NCBI GenBank assembly: GCA_036562565.1
Contig: DATCJY010000066.1
Location: forward strand, 12,459-76,458
Origin: DATCJY01 sp036562565
Lineage (GTDB): Bacteria > Bacteroidota > Bacteroidia > Flavobacteriales_D > Sanyastnellaceae
Direction of reading: 5' to 3'
Length of the DNA: 64,000 nucleotides
The stretch's first letter is position 1; each line of letters opens with the position of its first letter. Below, one piece after another: positions 35,931 through 44,727 of the stretch. Position numbers and translations under genes: made by a program. The notes under the pieces are model-generated. The model was not told the DNA's origin. It saw only the letters and a list, made by a program, of their open reading frames with translations, and ran no database searches.

Positions 35931-38672
35931 TCAATAGGATAGGTTTGGAGAAAGCCATCTCTCAGCCGTGTCAATATCTATTCCCTTGCGTTTTGCATAG
36001 TCCTCAACTTGGTCTTTGGTGATTTTTCCTAAACCGAAATATTTGGCTTCCGGATGTGCGAAGTAGTAACCGCTCACAGCAGCAGTTGGATACATCGCCA
36101 GTGAATCAGTAAGTTCCAAACCGATGTTTTCCTTCACTTGTAACAACTTCCAAATGGTGAGTTTTTCCAAATGGTCAGGACAAGCCGGATAACCGGGAGC
36201 CGGACGAATGCCCCTGTACTTTTCATCAATCAAAGCTTCGTTATCGAGTTGCTCATCCTTAGCATATCCCCACAACTCGGTGCGTACCTTTCGATGCATG
36301 TACTCTGCTAGGGCTTCTGCAAGGCGGTCAGCCAAAGCCTTTGCAAGAATGGACGAGTAATCATCGTGTTTGACGCCATACTCCTCAACAAGTCTGTCTA
36401 ACCCGAAACCGGCACATACGGCAAAGCATCCGATATAGTCCTGCACGATGCTTTCTTTAGGCGCGATAAAATCAGCGAGTGCAAGATTGGGCTGCCCTGC
36501 TGTTTTCTTTGTCTGTTGGCGCAATGTTCTAAAAACTGCATCATATCCAGGAAGCACGATATCATCTTGCTGACTGTATGCAGGAAAAATGCCTACCACC
36601 GCACGTGCGCTCAATCGCTTGTTCCTTACAATATCATGAAGCATGTGTTGTGCATCGTTGAACAATTTGGTAGCCTCTGTTCCTACTACCTCATCCTTTA
36701 AGATAGCAGGATATCGCCCCGCTAACTCCCAGGTTTGGAAAAACGGTGTCCAATCGATATACGGCACCAATTCCTCCAATGCTATGTCATTATATACTTC
36801 TATTCCGATGCGCTCAGGCGTATGAATCGTGGTTTCATCAAACAGGAGTTGCAGTTTGTTTGCACGTGCTTCTTCGATGCCTAAGAAGGATTTGGAAGAT
36901 GTATTGTTGGCATAATGCTCGCGAACACGCGCGTACTCCCGCCTTGTTTCTTCAATAAAATCTTTCTTCAAATCGGTGCTGAGCAAATTGCTCACCACAG
37001 TCACTGCTTTGCTTGCATCCAACACATGCACCACCAGTTGATCATAGCATGGCTCAATCTTCACGGCTGTATGCACGCGTGAAGTTGTAGCTCCTCCAAT
37101 CAGTAATGGAATTTTTAATCCTCTTCGTTGCATCTCTTTTGCAACATGTATCATCTCATCAAGCGAAGGGGTAATCAATCCTGAAAGACCGATGGCATCC
37201 ACGTTTTCCGCGATAGCTGTTTCGATAATCTTCTCTGCCGGCACCATTACACCAAGGTCAATGATGTCATAGTTATTGCATGCCAACACCACGGAAACAA
37301 TGTTTTTACCAATATCATGCACATCTCCCTTCACAGTAGCAAGAAGAACTTTTCCTGCTCCCCTGCCTCCCAATGGCGTGTGAGCCGCTGGAATTTGTTT
37401 GGCATATTCTTCCTTCTCTTTCTGAAGAAATGGTTCCAAATAAGCCACTGCTTTTTTCATCACGCGTGCACTTTTCACGACCTGCGGCAAAAACATTTTT
37501 CCTGAGCCAAACAAATCACCAACAATGCTCATACCGGCCATAAGTGGCCCTTCAATCACCTGAAGCGGTCTTCCATATTTCTGCCTTGCTTCTTCGGTGT
37601 CTTCATCAATGAAGTCAACGATGCCTTTCACAAGTGCATGCGACAAGCGATCCTCAACACTGCCATTACGCCATGATAAGTCTTGCGCGCTACCTTTCCT
37701 TGCCGACTCTTTGTTGCGCTCGGCATATTCCATAAGTCGCTCTGTGGCATCCTCTCTGCGATTGAGCACAACATCCTCCACGAGCTCAAGCAAATCCTTC
37801 GGTATCTCATCATAGACTTCAAGCTGTGCAGGATTTACAATGCCCATGTCCATTCCGGCATTGATTGCGTGATACAAGAAGACGGAATGAATCGCTTCAC
37901 GCACGCGGTTGTTGCCCCTAAATGAAAACGATACATTGGATACACCACCACTCACCAATGATCCGGGAAGATGTTGCTTGATCCATCTGGTGGCTTCAAA
38001 GAAGTAAACCGCATTGTTGCGGTGTTCTTCCATACCTGTTCCAACAGGAAAAATATTCGGATCGAAGATGATGTCACTTGCATTGAACTTGACTTTATCC
38101 ACCAAGATGCGGTAAGCACGTTCGCATATCTGAACACGTCTTTCGTATGTATCTGCCTGACCCTCTTCATCAAAGGCCATCACAATCACTGCGGCACCAT
38201 AGCGCTTAACCTTCTTTGCTTTCTCAATAAAATCCGCTTCACCATCTTTGAGTGAAATGGAGTTCACCACACACTTGCCTTGCACACACTTTAGTCCGGC
38301 TACTATGACTTCCCACTTAGATGAGTCAATCATGATAGGAATGCGCGCAATATCCGGTTCACTAGCAATCAAGTTGAGAAACTTGGTCATGGCCGCAACT
38401 CCATCAATGAGACCTTCGTCCATGTTTACATCTAGGATCTGCGCACCGTCTTCCACTTGTTGACGAGCAACCGCTATGGCTTCATCAAACTTATCTTCTT
38501 TGATAAGATTCAAAAAGACTTTTGAACCCGTCACGTTGCAACGCTCACCTACGTTGATGAAGTTGCTTTCGTTCGTTGCAATGAGCGGCTCTAGACCGGA
38601 AAGTTTTAGCTTGACAACCTGCTGTTGTCTTTCCCTCGCTGTGGTATTGTCTATTTTATTCTCTGTATTCAA
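35931..38672 (-). CDS. metH: Methionine synthase, folate/cobalamin/reactivation part (split MetH)
   Basis: This 913-residue protein holds three of the four MetH modules. The pterin-binding barrel (about 35-300) has NVGERCNVTGSK and DVNMDEGLIDG. The cobalamin module has the cap and the DVHDIGKNIV motif (about 453-462), whose His ligates cobalt, then IDLGVMVPAEKI. The C-terminal reactivation domain (about 590-900) carries RIGIEVYNDI and YRGIRPAPGYPACPDH, the S-adenosylmethionine site. The homocysteine-binding module is missing and is encoded by the next gene upstream, 63 bases away. Together they make the B12-dependent enzyme. Confidence 0.94.
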   Translation of the reverse strand: MNTENKIDNTTARERQQQVVKLKLSGLEPLIATNESNFINVGERCNVTGSKVFLNLIKEDKFDEAIAVARQQVEDGAQILDVNMDEGLIDGVAAMTKFLNLIASEPDIARIPIMIDSSKWEVIVAGLKCVQGKCVVNSISLKDGEADFIEKAKKVKRYGAAVIVMAFDEEGQADTYERRVQICERAYRILVDKVKFNASDIIFDPNIFPVGTGMEEHRNNAVYFFEATRWIKQHLPGSLVSGGVSNVSFSFRGNNRVREAIHSVFLYHAINAGMDMGIVNPAQLEVYDEIPKDLLELVEDVVLNRREDATERLMEYAERNKESARKGSAQDLSWRNGSVEDRLSHALVKGIVDFIDEDTEEARQKYGRPLQVIEGPLMAGMSIVGDLFGSGKMFLPQVVKSARVMKKAVAYLEPFLQKEKEEYAKQIPAAHTPLGGRGAGKVLLATVKGDVHDIGKNIVSVVLACNNYDIIDLGVMVPAEKIIETAIAENVDAIGLSGLITPSLDEMIHVAKEMQRRGLKIPLLIGGATTSRVHTAVKIEPCYDQLVVHVLDASKAVTVVSNLLSTDLKKDFIEETRREYARVREHYANNTSSKSFLGIEEARANKLQLLFDETTIHTPERIGIEVYNDIALEELVPYIDWTPFFQTWELAGRYPAILKDEVVGTEATKLFNDAQHMLHDIVRNKRLSARAVVGIFPAYSQQDDIVLPGYDAVFRTLRQQTKKTAGQPNLALADFIAPKESIVQDYIGCFAVCAGFGLDRLVEEYGVKHDDYSSILAKALADRLAEALAEYMHRKVRTELWGYAKDEQLDNEALIDEKYRGIRPAPGYPACPDHLEKLTIWKLLQVKENIGLELTDSLAMYPTAAVSGYYFAHPEAKYFGLGKITKDQVEDYAKRKGIDIDTAERWLSPNLSY

Positions 38673-38735
38673 TGGATGTGATGTTGTCAGTTAATCCGAT
38701 ATTAGGCGAGATATTACTGATATTATCCTTGGTAA

Positions 38736-39746
38736 TTAGTGAAAGCCAACAGCCAAAGGCTTTGGTTTTCTCGGTGCATAATCCTTTGCTACCTCAGCAA
38801 TCGCCTTGATGTGTTCAGGGGTTGTTCCACAACAACCACCTACAATGTTCACCAATCCTTTCTCGAAATAAGGTCGCATCAGGCTTGCCATATACTCTGG
38901 TGATTGATCGTATTGCCCCATCGCATTGGGCAGTCCTGCATTGGCATATACGCTTACCAAACAATCCGCATGATTGCTCAGTATTTCCACATATTGCATG
39001 AGTGCTTCCGCCCCCATAGCACAATTGAAGCCGATGCTTAATAAAGGAACATGTGACACGGATATCAAGAAAGCCTCTGTGGTTTGTCCGGAAAGAATGC
39101 GTCCACTTGCATCTGTTATGGTTCCCGATACCATTATGGGAAGTTCCTTACCGGATTCATCTTGCCATTCCTGAATGGCATATAGGCAAGCCTTCGCATT
39201 GAGCGTATCGGTAATGGTTTCGACAAGAAAAGCGTCTACACCGCCATCGGCTAAAGCTTGAACTTGCTGCTTGAATGCTACAACCAGTTCATCAAAAGTG
39301 ATAGCGCGATAGCCGGGGTTGTTTACATCCGGTGACATGGAAGACAGCTTGGTTGTGGGACCGATAGACCCCGCAACAAATCGCGGTTTTGAGGGATTCT
39401 TTGAGGTAAACTCATCGGCCGCTTCGCGAGCAATCTTAGCGGCTTGATAGTTGATGTCATAGACCAAATGTTCCAAGCCATAATCCGCTTGAGAAACTGT
39501 AGTACCGCTGAAAGAGTTGGTCTCAATGATATCAGCACCTGCTTCCAAGTATTGCACATGTATCGCTTTAATGACATCCGGGCGGGTGATACTAAGCAGG
39601 TCATTGTTGCCTTTTATTGGAAGTGGATGCTCCTTCAACGCATCATTGCGAAAGTCTTCCTCTTTGAGTTGATAGCGCTGAACCATGGTTCCCATCGCTC
39701 CATCAAGGATGAGAATGCGCTGCATGGCTAGTTCTTTAATTGTCAT
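38736..39746 (-). CDS. metH: Methionine synthase, homocysteine-binding part (split MetH)
   Basis: This 336-residue barrel is the first module of MetH. It begins ILILDGAMGTMVQRYQL (10-26), the homocysteine S-methyltransferase signature, with FSGTTVSQADYG near 80. The zinc ligands are one Cys in SIGFNCAMGAE (about 230s) and the Cys pair in NIVGGCCGTTPEHI (about 307-320). It stands first behind the SAM-I riboswitch, ahead of the rest of metH and metF. The ATG is 99 bases after the aptamer, and the leader between them may fold into the regulatory hairpin. A stand-alone methyltransferase is unlikely because the partner gene is adjacent. Confidence 0.92.
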   Translation of the reverse strand: MTIKELAMQRILILDGAMGTMVQRYQLKEEDFRNDALKEHPLPIKGNNDLLSITRPDVIKAIHVQYLEAGADIIETNSFSGTTVSQADYGLEHLVYDINYQAAKIAREAADEFTSKNPSKPRFVAGSIGPTTKLSSMSPDVNNPGYRAITFDELVVAFKQQVQALADGGVDAFLVETITDTLNAKACLYAIQEWQDESGKELPIMVSGTITDASGRILSGQTTEAFLISVSHVPLLSIGFNCAMGAEALMQYVEILSNHADCLVSVYANAGLPNAMGQYDQSPEYMASLMRPYFEKGLVNIVGGCCGTTPEHIKAIAEVAKDYAPRKPKPLAVGFH

Positions 39747-39771
39747 TTATCCCAATAAGCTTATACAGCCA

Positions 39772-39778
39772 ATGAGGC
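39772..39778 (-). promoter_or_regulatory. Anti-P1 sequence in the riboswitch expression platform
   Basis: On the transcript, GCCTCAT here can pair with ATGAGGC at 39845-39851, which is the 3' side of the aptamer's P1 helix. It lies 26 bases before the metH ATG. Competition between the two pairings would switch expression. This is inferred from complementarity only. Confidence 0.5.
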
Positions 39779-39845
39779 CGCTGTTGTTAAGCTCTTCAAG
39801 AAAATTACGGGATGACACATGCGGACGAATGATTGAACTCCGCTG

Positions 39846-39957
39846 CCTCATCTATCTTCAGTCTCTGATTGGTGAGCTGAAGTAGGAATTGGCACCCGCC
39901 TTTTACTCGGGTTGCCAGGACTTCTCAGGGCCTATCCCTCCGTCCTTCTTGATAAAG
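39846..39957 (-). promoter_or_regulatory. SAM-I (S-box) riboswitch upstream of metH-metF
   Basis: Read on the minus strand, the aptamer opens with CTTTATCAAGAAGGACGGAG and then GGATAGGCCC, the classic S-box 5' half. TGAGAAGTCCTGGCAACC follows, then a P3 arm (CCCGAGTAAAAGGCGGG), then GTGCCAATTCCTAC, and a P4 hairpin (CTTCAG...CTGAAG). P1 closes with GATGAGG at 39846-39852, which pairs fully with CTTTATC at 39951-39957 if G-U pairs are allowed. When SAM is high the aptamer is stabilised and expression of the genes downstream should fall. The genes are metH (two parts) and metF, while metK, the SAM-making enzyme, is divergent and outside its reach. Confidence 0.93.
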
Positions 39958-40024
39958 CGGGGCGAATATAAGTATGTTCTCACAAGCTGTTATAAAAAAA
40001 ATATTTCCAAATACTTATCTTATA

Positions 40025-40032
40025 TACTTTTG
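40025..40032 (+). promoter_or_regulatory. Candidate -7 box (TACTTTTG) of metK
   Basis: This exact TAnnTTTG match lies 24 bases before the metK ATG, in the gap with the divergent riboswitch. No good -33 box is visible in the very AT-rich DNA upstream. Confidence 0.45.
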
Positions 40033-40056
40033 GCCGCGTTATAAAAAAATTCATAC

Positions 40057-41334
40057 ATGCCATACTTATTCACCTCAGAATCGGTTTCGGAAGGACATCC
40101 CGACAAAGTTGCGGATCAAATCTCTGATGCGCTCATAGATCATTTTCTCGCATATGACCCCTCTTCCAAAGTGGCTTGTGAGACTTTAGTCACTACCGGT
40201 CAAGTAGTGCTTGCCGGTGAAGTGAAATCTTCTGCTTACTTGGATGTACAGGACATCGCTCGTGATGTGATCAGAAAAATTGGTTATACTAAAAGCGAGT
40301 ACATGTTCGAAGCCAATTCTTGCGGTATCCTTTCAGCCATTCACGAACAATCACAAGACATCAACCAAGGTGTTGAGCGCAAGAAGCCCGAAGATCAAGG
40401 TGCCGGTGACCAAGGTATGATGTTCGGCTATGCAACCAACGAAACAGACACGTATATGCCGTTGGCTTTGGAAATCGCACACCTTATGTTGCGTGAGCTT
40501 GCGGACATCAGAAGAGAGGCAGCTGCAGGCAAAGAGAAAAGAATGACCTACTTGCGCCCTGATGCGAAGAGCCAAGTAACCATCGAGTACAACGATGACA
40601 ATCAACCTATCCGCATCGATGCCATCGTTCTTTCTACTCAGCACGATGAGTTTGCGAAAGACTCAGTGATGTTGAAACAAATCAAAGATGATGTCATCAA
40701 CATCCTCATCCCGCGTGTGACGAAAAAACTTCCAAAACGCGTACAAGCTTTGTTCAACGATAAAATCAAGTACCACATCAACCCTACCGGTAAATTCGTA
40801 ATCGGTGGGCCACATGGTGATACGGGTCTTACAGGTCGCAAGATTATCGTGGATACATACGGTGGTAAAGGCGCTCACGGTGGTGGTGCATTCTCCGGTA
40901 AAGACCCATCCAAAGTGGACCGCTCAGCTGCATATGCAACACGCCACATTGCTAAGCACCTAGTTGCTGCAGGTATTTGTGATGAAGCTTTGGTACAAGT
41001 TGCTTACGCTATCGGTGTGGCTAAGCCGGTAGGACTTTATGTAAACACTTATGGCACTTGCAAAATCAACATGACCGATGGTGAGATTGCAAACAAAATC
41101 CTCAAAATGCCTGAGTTCGATATGCGCCCTTACTTCATAGAGAAGCGCTTCAACTTGCGCACCCCTATCTATTCAGAAACCGCTGCATACGGACACATGG
41201 GACGCGAATGCAAAGAAGTAGTGAAGGTGTTCAACAAAGGCAAAGCCAACGAGAAAAAAATGAAAGTGAAATTGTTCCCATGGGAAGAATTGAACGCTCT
41301 CGATGCTGTTAAGAAAGCATTTGGTATTAAATAA
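40057..41334 (+). CDS. metK: S-adenosylmethionine synthetase
   Basis: This 425-residue enzyme makes SAM from methionine and ATP. It has SVSEGHPDKVADQISDA (10-26), with the ATP-binding His. DQGAGDQGMMFGYATNET (about 113-130) is the Mg/K-binding loop, and GPHGDTGLTGRKIIVDTYGG and GGAFSGKDPSKVDRS are the remaining signature motifs. It stands divergently from the metH-metF unit that its product regulates. It ends in a hairpin terminator. The length, somewhat above the roughly 385 usual for bacteria, comes from an insert near residues 155-215 that is common in Bacteroidota. Confidence 0.95.
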   Translation: MPYLFTSESVSEGHPDKVADQISDALIDHFLAYDPSSKVACETLVTTGQVVLAGEVKSSAYLDVQDIARDVIRKIGYTKSEYMFEANSCGILSAIHEQSQDINQGVERKKPEDQGAGDQGMMFGYATNETDTYMPLALEIAHLMLRELADIRREAAAGKEKRMTYLRPDAKSQVTIEYNDDNQPIRIDAIVLSTQHDEFAKDSVMLKQIKDDVINILIPRVTKKLPKRVQALFNDKIKYHINPTGKFVIGGPHGDTGLTGRKIIVDTYGGKGAHGGGAFSGKDPSKVDRSAAYATRHIAKHLVAAGICDEALVQVAYAIGVAKPVGLYVNTYGTCKINMTDGEIANKILKMPEFDMRPYFIEKRFNLRTPIYSETAAYGHMGRECKEVVKVFNKGKANEKKMKVKLFPWEELNALDAVKKAFGIK

Positions 41335-41351
41335 TTGGACGCTCTGAAATA

Positions 41352-41388
41352 AAAGGCCCATCTCTGTTGAGGTGGGCTTTTTATTTTA
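41352..41388 (+). terminator. Rho-independent terminator after metK
   Basis: GCCCATCTC pairs with GAGGTGGGC (one G-U pair) around a short loop (TGTT), followed by TTTTTATTTT. It begins about 20 bases after the metK stop. Confidence 0.85.
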
Positions 41389-41437
41389 CATGCTGCACCA
41401 CACAACGATATCTTTACACACATCGCTGGCATCTCCA

Positions 41438-42550
41438 ATGAATACTGATGAAATAAAATACTATCAACGTCAGTTGCGCTTAAAGGACTTCGGGCCCGAA
41501 GCACAAGAACGACTCAAAGCTGCGCGAGTACTTGTAATAGGTGCAGGTGGTCTCGGTGCTCCGTTGCTTCAGTATCTGTGTGCTGCAGGCGTAGGCACCA
41601 TCGGCATTGTAGATGGAGATAAAGTAGAACTCAGTAACCTTCATCGTCAGGTATTGTTTTCAGTGGAGGATGTCGGTCAATTAAAAGCAGAGGTTGCAAA
41701 AAGAAGACTGCAAACCTTGAACCCTTACATCAACATCATCTCCTACCCGTATTATCTCACTGGGGAGAATGCATTGCATCTGCTTGCGCATTACGATCTC
41801 GTTGCAGATGGTTCAGATAATTTCCCAACGCGCTACCTCGTTAATGATGCTTGCGTGATTGGCAACAAGCCCTTGGTACATGCCGCCATCTCCCAATATG
41901 AAGGCCAGTTATCGGTATTCAACTATACAAATAAGAATGGAATAACTGGTCCCAATTATCGCGACCTCTTTCCTACTCCACCTCCTCCCGGATCAGTATT
42001 GAATTGCGAGGAAGCCGGAGTACTTGGTGTATTGCCAGGCATCATTGGTAGCCTGCAAGCCAGTGAGGTGATTAAACTAATCACCGGAATTGGAGAAGTG
42101 CTCGCAGGAAAATTATGGACAATGGATGCACGTACATTGCAAGTTCACATCTTGCAATTCAAACGCAATATTGATACTCCATTGCCTACAGAACTCATCG
42201 ATTATGAGCATTTTTGCGGAGTAAAAAAAGAACCAACTGTAATGAAAGAAATTTCCGTTGCCGAATTAAAACAATGGCGCGAACAAGGCGAAGACATTCA
42301 AATCATTGATGTGCGCGAACCTTTTGAATACGAACAAGGAAATATTGGCGGCTTGCTTATTCCTCTCAATACAATATTGGAACGTGCAAATGAAATTGAC
42401 CGAAATAAAAAAGTAGTGGTGCATTGCAAAGCAGGTGTGCGAAGTGCCAACGCTATTCATGCGCTTGAGCAAGTTCATGGTTTTGACAACCTGTACAATT
42501 TACGTGGTGGCATTCTAGCACTTATGGAAGAAACCGATTGGGTAAAATAA
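41438..42550 (+). CDS. ThiF/MoeB-type adenylyltransferase with rhodanese domain
   Basis: This roughly 370-residue protein has an N-terminal E1-like domain with VLVIGAGGLGAPLLQYL (ATP loop, about 31-47), VDGDKVELSNLHRQ, and the catalytic Cys in NCEEAGVLGVLPG. A C-terminal rhodanese domain (about 270-370) carries the persulfide Cys in VHCKAGVRSAN. The E1 part adenylates the C-terminus of a small sulfur-carrier protein (ThiS or MoaD type) and the rhodanese part donates sulfur. The zinc Cys pairs of MoeB are changed: YRCLF reads YRDLF. I moved the start to 41438 because the frame upstream crosses the metK terminator. The carrier is not in this window, so the pathway is open. Confidence 0.87.
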   Translation: MNTDEIKYYQRQLRLKDFGPEAQERLKAARVLVIGAGGLGAPLLQYLCAAGVGTIGIVDGDKVELSNLHRQVLFSVEDVGQLKAEVAKRRLQTLNPYINIISYPYYLTGENALHLLAHYDLVADGSDNFPTRYLVNDACVIGNKPLVHAAISQYEGQLSVFNYTNKNGITGPNYRDLFPTPPPPGSVLNCEEAGVLGVLPGIIGSLQASEVIKLITGIGEVLAGKLWTMDARTLQVHILQFKRNIDTPLPTELIDYEHFCGVKKEPTVMKEISVAELKQWREQGEDIQIIDVREPFEYEQGNIGGLLIPLNTILERANEIDRNKKVVVHCKAGVRSANAIHALEQVHGFDNLYNLRGGILALMEETDWVK

Positions 42551-42964
42551 TTACCATAATGTCGATAAATAATTTACACGGTTACTCATTCATTTCTAAA
42601 CACATAACCTGAGAACCTCATTATTTATTGAATAGCACGTAACCTTTCATCATTGCTCCGTATAAGGTACTCGTACCACAAAAACATATTTTTCTTATGC
42701 GCAGAGAAACAATACCTGCCACATCTGTTCCACCTATTCTACTTTACCTCTCATTGGGTTTTGCCCATCTCTCTCAGATGCGCATTCCTTGGTGGAATAA
42801 CTTTTTATCTGATAAAATTTTGAGTTGACGAAACCTGTATATATTTACCCAATCCTTCTCAAAGGAAGGTTTCCACCACTCCGAAAGTATCTCTATACGG
42901 GCGTACCACCCATCAACTTCTATTGAATTAAAAGCATTATTATTCTAACACATTACGAGTGTAT
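42551..42964. other. Intergenic region before the collagen-like locus
   Basis: This 414-base gap holds no protein-like frame longer than about 43 codons. It contains a short inverted repeat GGTAC-TC-GTACC at 42666-42677 and two near matches to a TAnnTTTG box (TATTTTTC and TATATTTA). The promoter of the three-gene surface locus is presumably here. Confidence 0.55.
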
Positions 42965-44182
42965 ATGAAGAAATTATACATCACTGTTGCGGCATTGATG
43001 ATGGGTTTGGCAGTTGCTGCTCAAGCCCCAAATCGCATGAGCTATCAAGCAGTCATCCGCGACAATAACAATTCACTTATTACAAACTCCACTGTAACCA
43101 CGCGTATTGCGCTGCTTCAAGGTTCTGTAAATGGAACCGAAGTATATGCTGAATTGCACAATGCCGAAACAAACGTCAACGGACTACTCAGCATTCAGAT
43201 AGGAAGTGGACAAGTAATCTCCGGCAACTTTAGTGACATTGATTGGGCAGCCGGCCCCTATTTTCTAAAGATGGAAACAGATCCGACCGGAGGTTCCAAC
43301 TTCAGCATCATATCAACCCAACAACTGTTGAGTGTGCCATATGCATTGTATGCAGCCTCTGCAGGTAATGCGATTCCCGGGCCACAAGGTGAACCCGGAC
43401 CTCAAGGAGAACCCGGTCCACAAGGAGAACAAGGCCCACCCGGAAACGCCAACATCAATGGCAACATCAATTACGTTGTAAAGTTTACCGCTCCTTCAAC
43501 CGGTGGAGATTCTCAGATTTATGATAACGGTTATCAAGTAGGTATCGGCACATCTGTCGGATTAGAAAAGCGCCTTGAAGTAGCTGGTACCGGAAGATTC
43601 ACTCATATAAGCGCAAACGAAACTTTCCAAGAAGCAGCGATTATTACGAAATCCACTCCACAAGCGGTGCAATGGGCATCCATTGGATTTGATAACGATG
43701 CCGGATTTAAGAACGGTTCTCTTGGTTTCAGCGGAGGTACTACTTATGGTACTTACCTGATGATGCAAGGAGATGGCATGACCAATGCCAGCTGTCAGGC
43801 CCAATCCTTTGTATCTGCGAGCGATTATCGTTTAAAAAAGGACATTCAGCCGATATCGGATTTCAATCTGTATCTTGAAAAAATTCGTGGTGTTCAATCC
43901 ATTACCTACCGATATAAAACAGAAGATGCAACCTCATCTCCGCATATTGGGTTTATAGCTCAAAGCCTTCCAGATGGTGTAAAGGCTGATCTGCTACAAC
44001 TCAAGAGAACAGATGATCAAGAAAAATTTGTGGGCGTGAATCTTACAGACATGAGTGGTCTTTTGCTTAATGGTGTGAAAGCACTTGACGTGAAGCAACA
44101 AGAATTAGAAAATACTATTCAAGCGCAACAGCAACTCATCGATGAGTTAATGAAGCGCATTGAGATGTTGGAGAAGAAGTAA
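42965..44182 (+). CDS. Secreted collagen-like protein with peptidase S74 chaperone domain
   Basis: This roughly 405-residue protein has a signal peptide (KKLYITVAALMMGLAVAAQ). A conserved N-terminal domain (about 20-135, MSYQAVIRDNNN to LLSVPYALYA) is followed by a collagen-like stretch of eight G-x-y triplets (residues 139-162, GPQGEPGPQGEP repeated). A beta-rich middle leads to a C-terminal S74 intramolecular chaperone (from Ser286-Asp287 in SASDYRLKKDIQPI), which trimerises and then cuts itself off, ending in a coiled coil (VKQQELENTIQAQQQLIDEL). S74 domains are best known from phage tail spikes. I start at the ATG at 42965, not the GTG six bases upstream. It is first in a three-gene surface operon. 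Confidence 0.85.
   Translation: MKKLYITVAALMMGLAVAAQAPNRMSYQAVIRDNNNSLITNSTVTTRIALLQGSVNGTEVYAELHNAETNVNGLLSIQIGSGQVISGNFSDIDWAAGPYFLKMETDPTGGSNFSIISTQQLLSVPYALYAASAGNAIPGPQGEPGPQGEPGPQGEQGPPGNANINGNINYVVKFTAPSTGGDSQIYDNGYQVGIGTSVGLEKRLEVAGTGRFTHISANETFQEAAIITKSTPQAVQWASIGFDNDAGFKNGSLGFSGGTTYGTYLMMQGDGMTNASCQAQSFVSASDYRLKKDIQPISDFNLYLEKIRGVQSITYRYKTEDATSSPHIGFIAQSLPDGVKADLLQLKRTDDQEKFVGVNLTDMSGLLLNGVKALDVKQQELENTIQAQQQLIDELMKRIEMLEKK
43379..43450 (+). repeat. Collagen-like triplet repeats, first protein
   Basis: Eight G-x-y triplets (GPQ, GEP, GPQ, GEP, GPQ, GEQ, GPP, GNA) are encoded by near-identical 9-base units. They would form a short triple-helical stalk that also fixes a trimer. Confidence 0.8.
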
Positions 44183-44236
44183 TCTTAAACCATACGAATA
44201 CTTTAAATTATTCATTCATTAATTTTTAAAAACAGC

Positions 44237-44722
44237 ATGAACAAAAGCAAAAAAGTTCTCTTTGGAACCGGTCTCGTACTGGGAACCTTAGGAATGCACG
44301 CTCAGCAGAATACTGTGGCCTCAGGAGGAGAAGCCATAGGTCTTGGCGGAAGTGTGAGCTTTTCAGTAGGGCAAATTGATTACATCACTATTTCCGGTTC
44401 AGGTGGAAGAATGACTTTGGGGGTTCAGCAACCCATTGAAATTTATCCGGTGAGTGTAAATGATTTGCACATTGAATTGCACGCCTCAGTGTTCCCAAAC
44501 CCTGCGAGAGACGGTATGACTTTGCGAATTCCTGCCGCTCTTCAGTTGAGCGAAATGGGATACCGCATTTATGATTTACTAGGAAATCTGGTAGTGGACA
44601 AAAAGGTTGATGGCCCTGATACATTTATCGATTTGGCGAACCTTTCCAACGCTACATATCTCCTCACTGTTTACAACAAGGAAAACGATTTAACTACTTT
44701 CAAATTCATTAAGAATCAATAA
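44237..44722 (+). CDS. Small secreted T9SS type A protein
   Basis: This 161-residue protein has a signal peptide (SKKVLFGTGLVLGTLGMHAQ). A Gly/Ser-rich N-terminal part (VASGGEAIGLGGSVSFSVGQ, GRMTLGVQQPIEIYPVS) is a form often found beside adhesin genes in Bacteroidota. The C-terminal T9SS type A domain runs from VFPNPARDGMTLRIP to TFKFIKNQ. It lies 54 bases after the S74 gene and 5 bases before the second collagen-like gene, so the three are one operon. It may be a small surface anchor or accessory; no enzyme motif is present. Confidence 0.83.
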   Translation: MNKSKKVLFGTGLVLGTLGMHAQQNTVASGGEAIGLGGSVSFSVGQIDYITISGSGGRMTLGVQQPIEIYPVSVNDLHIELHASVFPNPARDGMTLRIPAALQLSEMGYRIYDLLGNLVVDKKVDGPDTFIDLANLSNATYLLTVYNKENDLTTFKFIKNQ

Positions 44723-44727
44723 TTAAT

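Noticed and set aside
18267..39830. Shared ATGCGGACGAAT in the gapA leader and the metH leader
   Set aside because: Many 12-base matches are expected by chance in 64 kb. The surrounding sequence and structure differ.
42697..42828. Short 43-codon frame before the collagen locus
   Set aside because: It has a hydrophobic middle but no signal peptide pattern, no conserved motif and no promoter support. I left it out.
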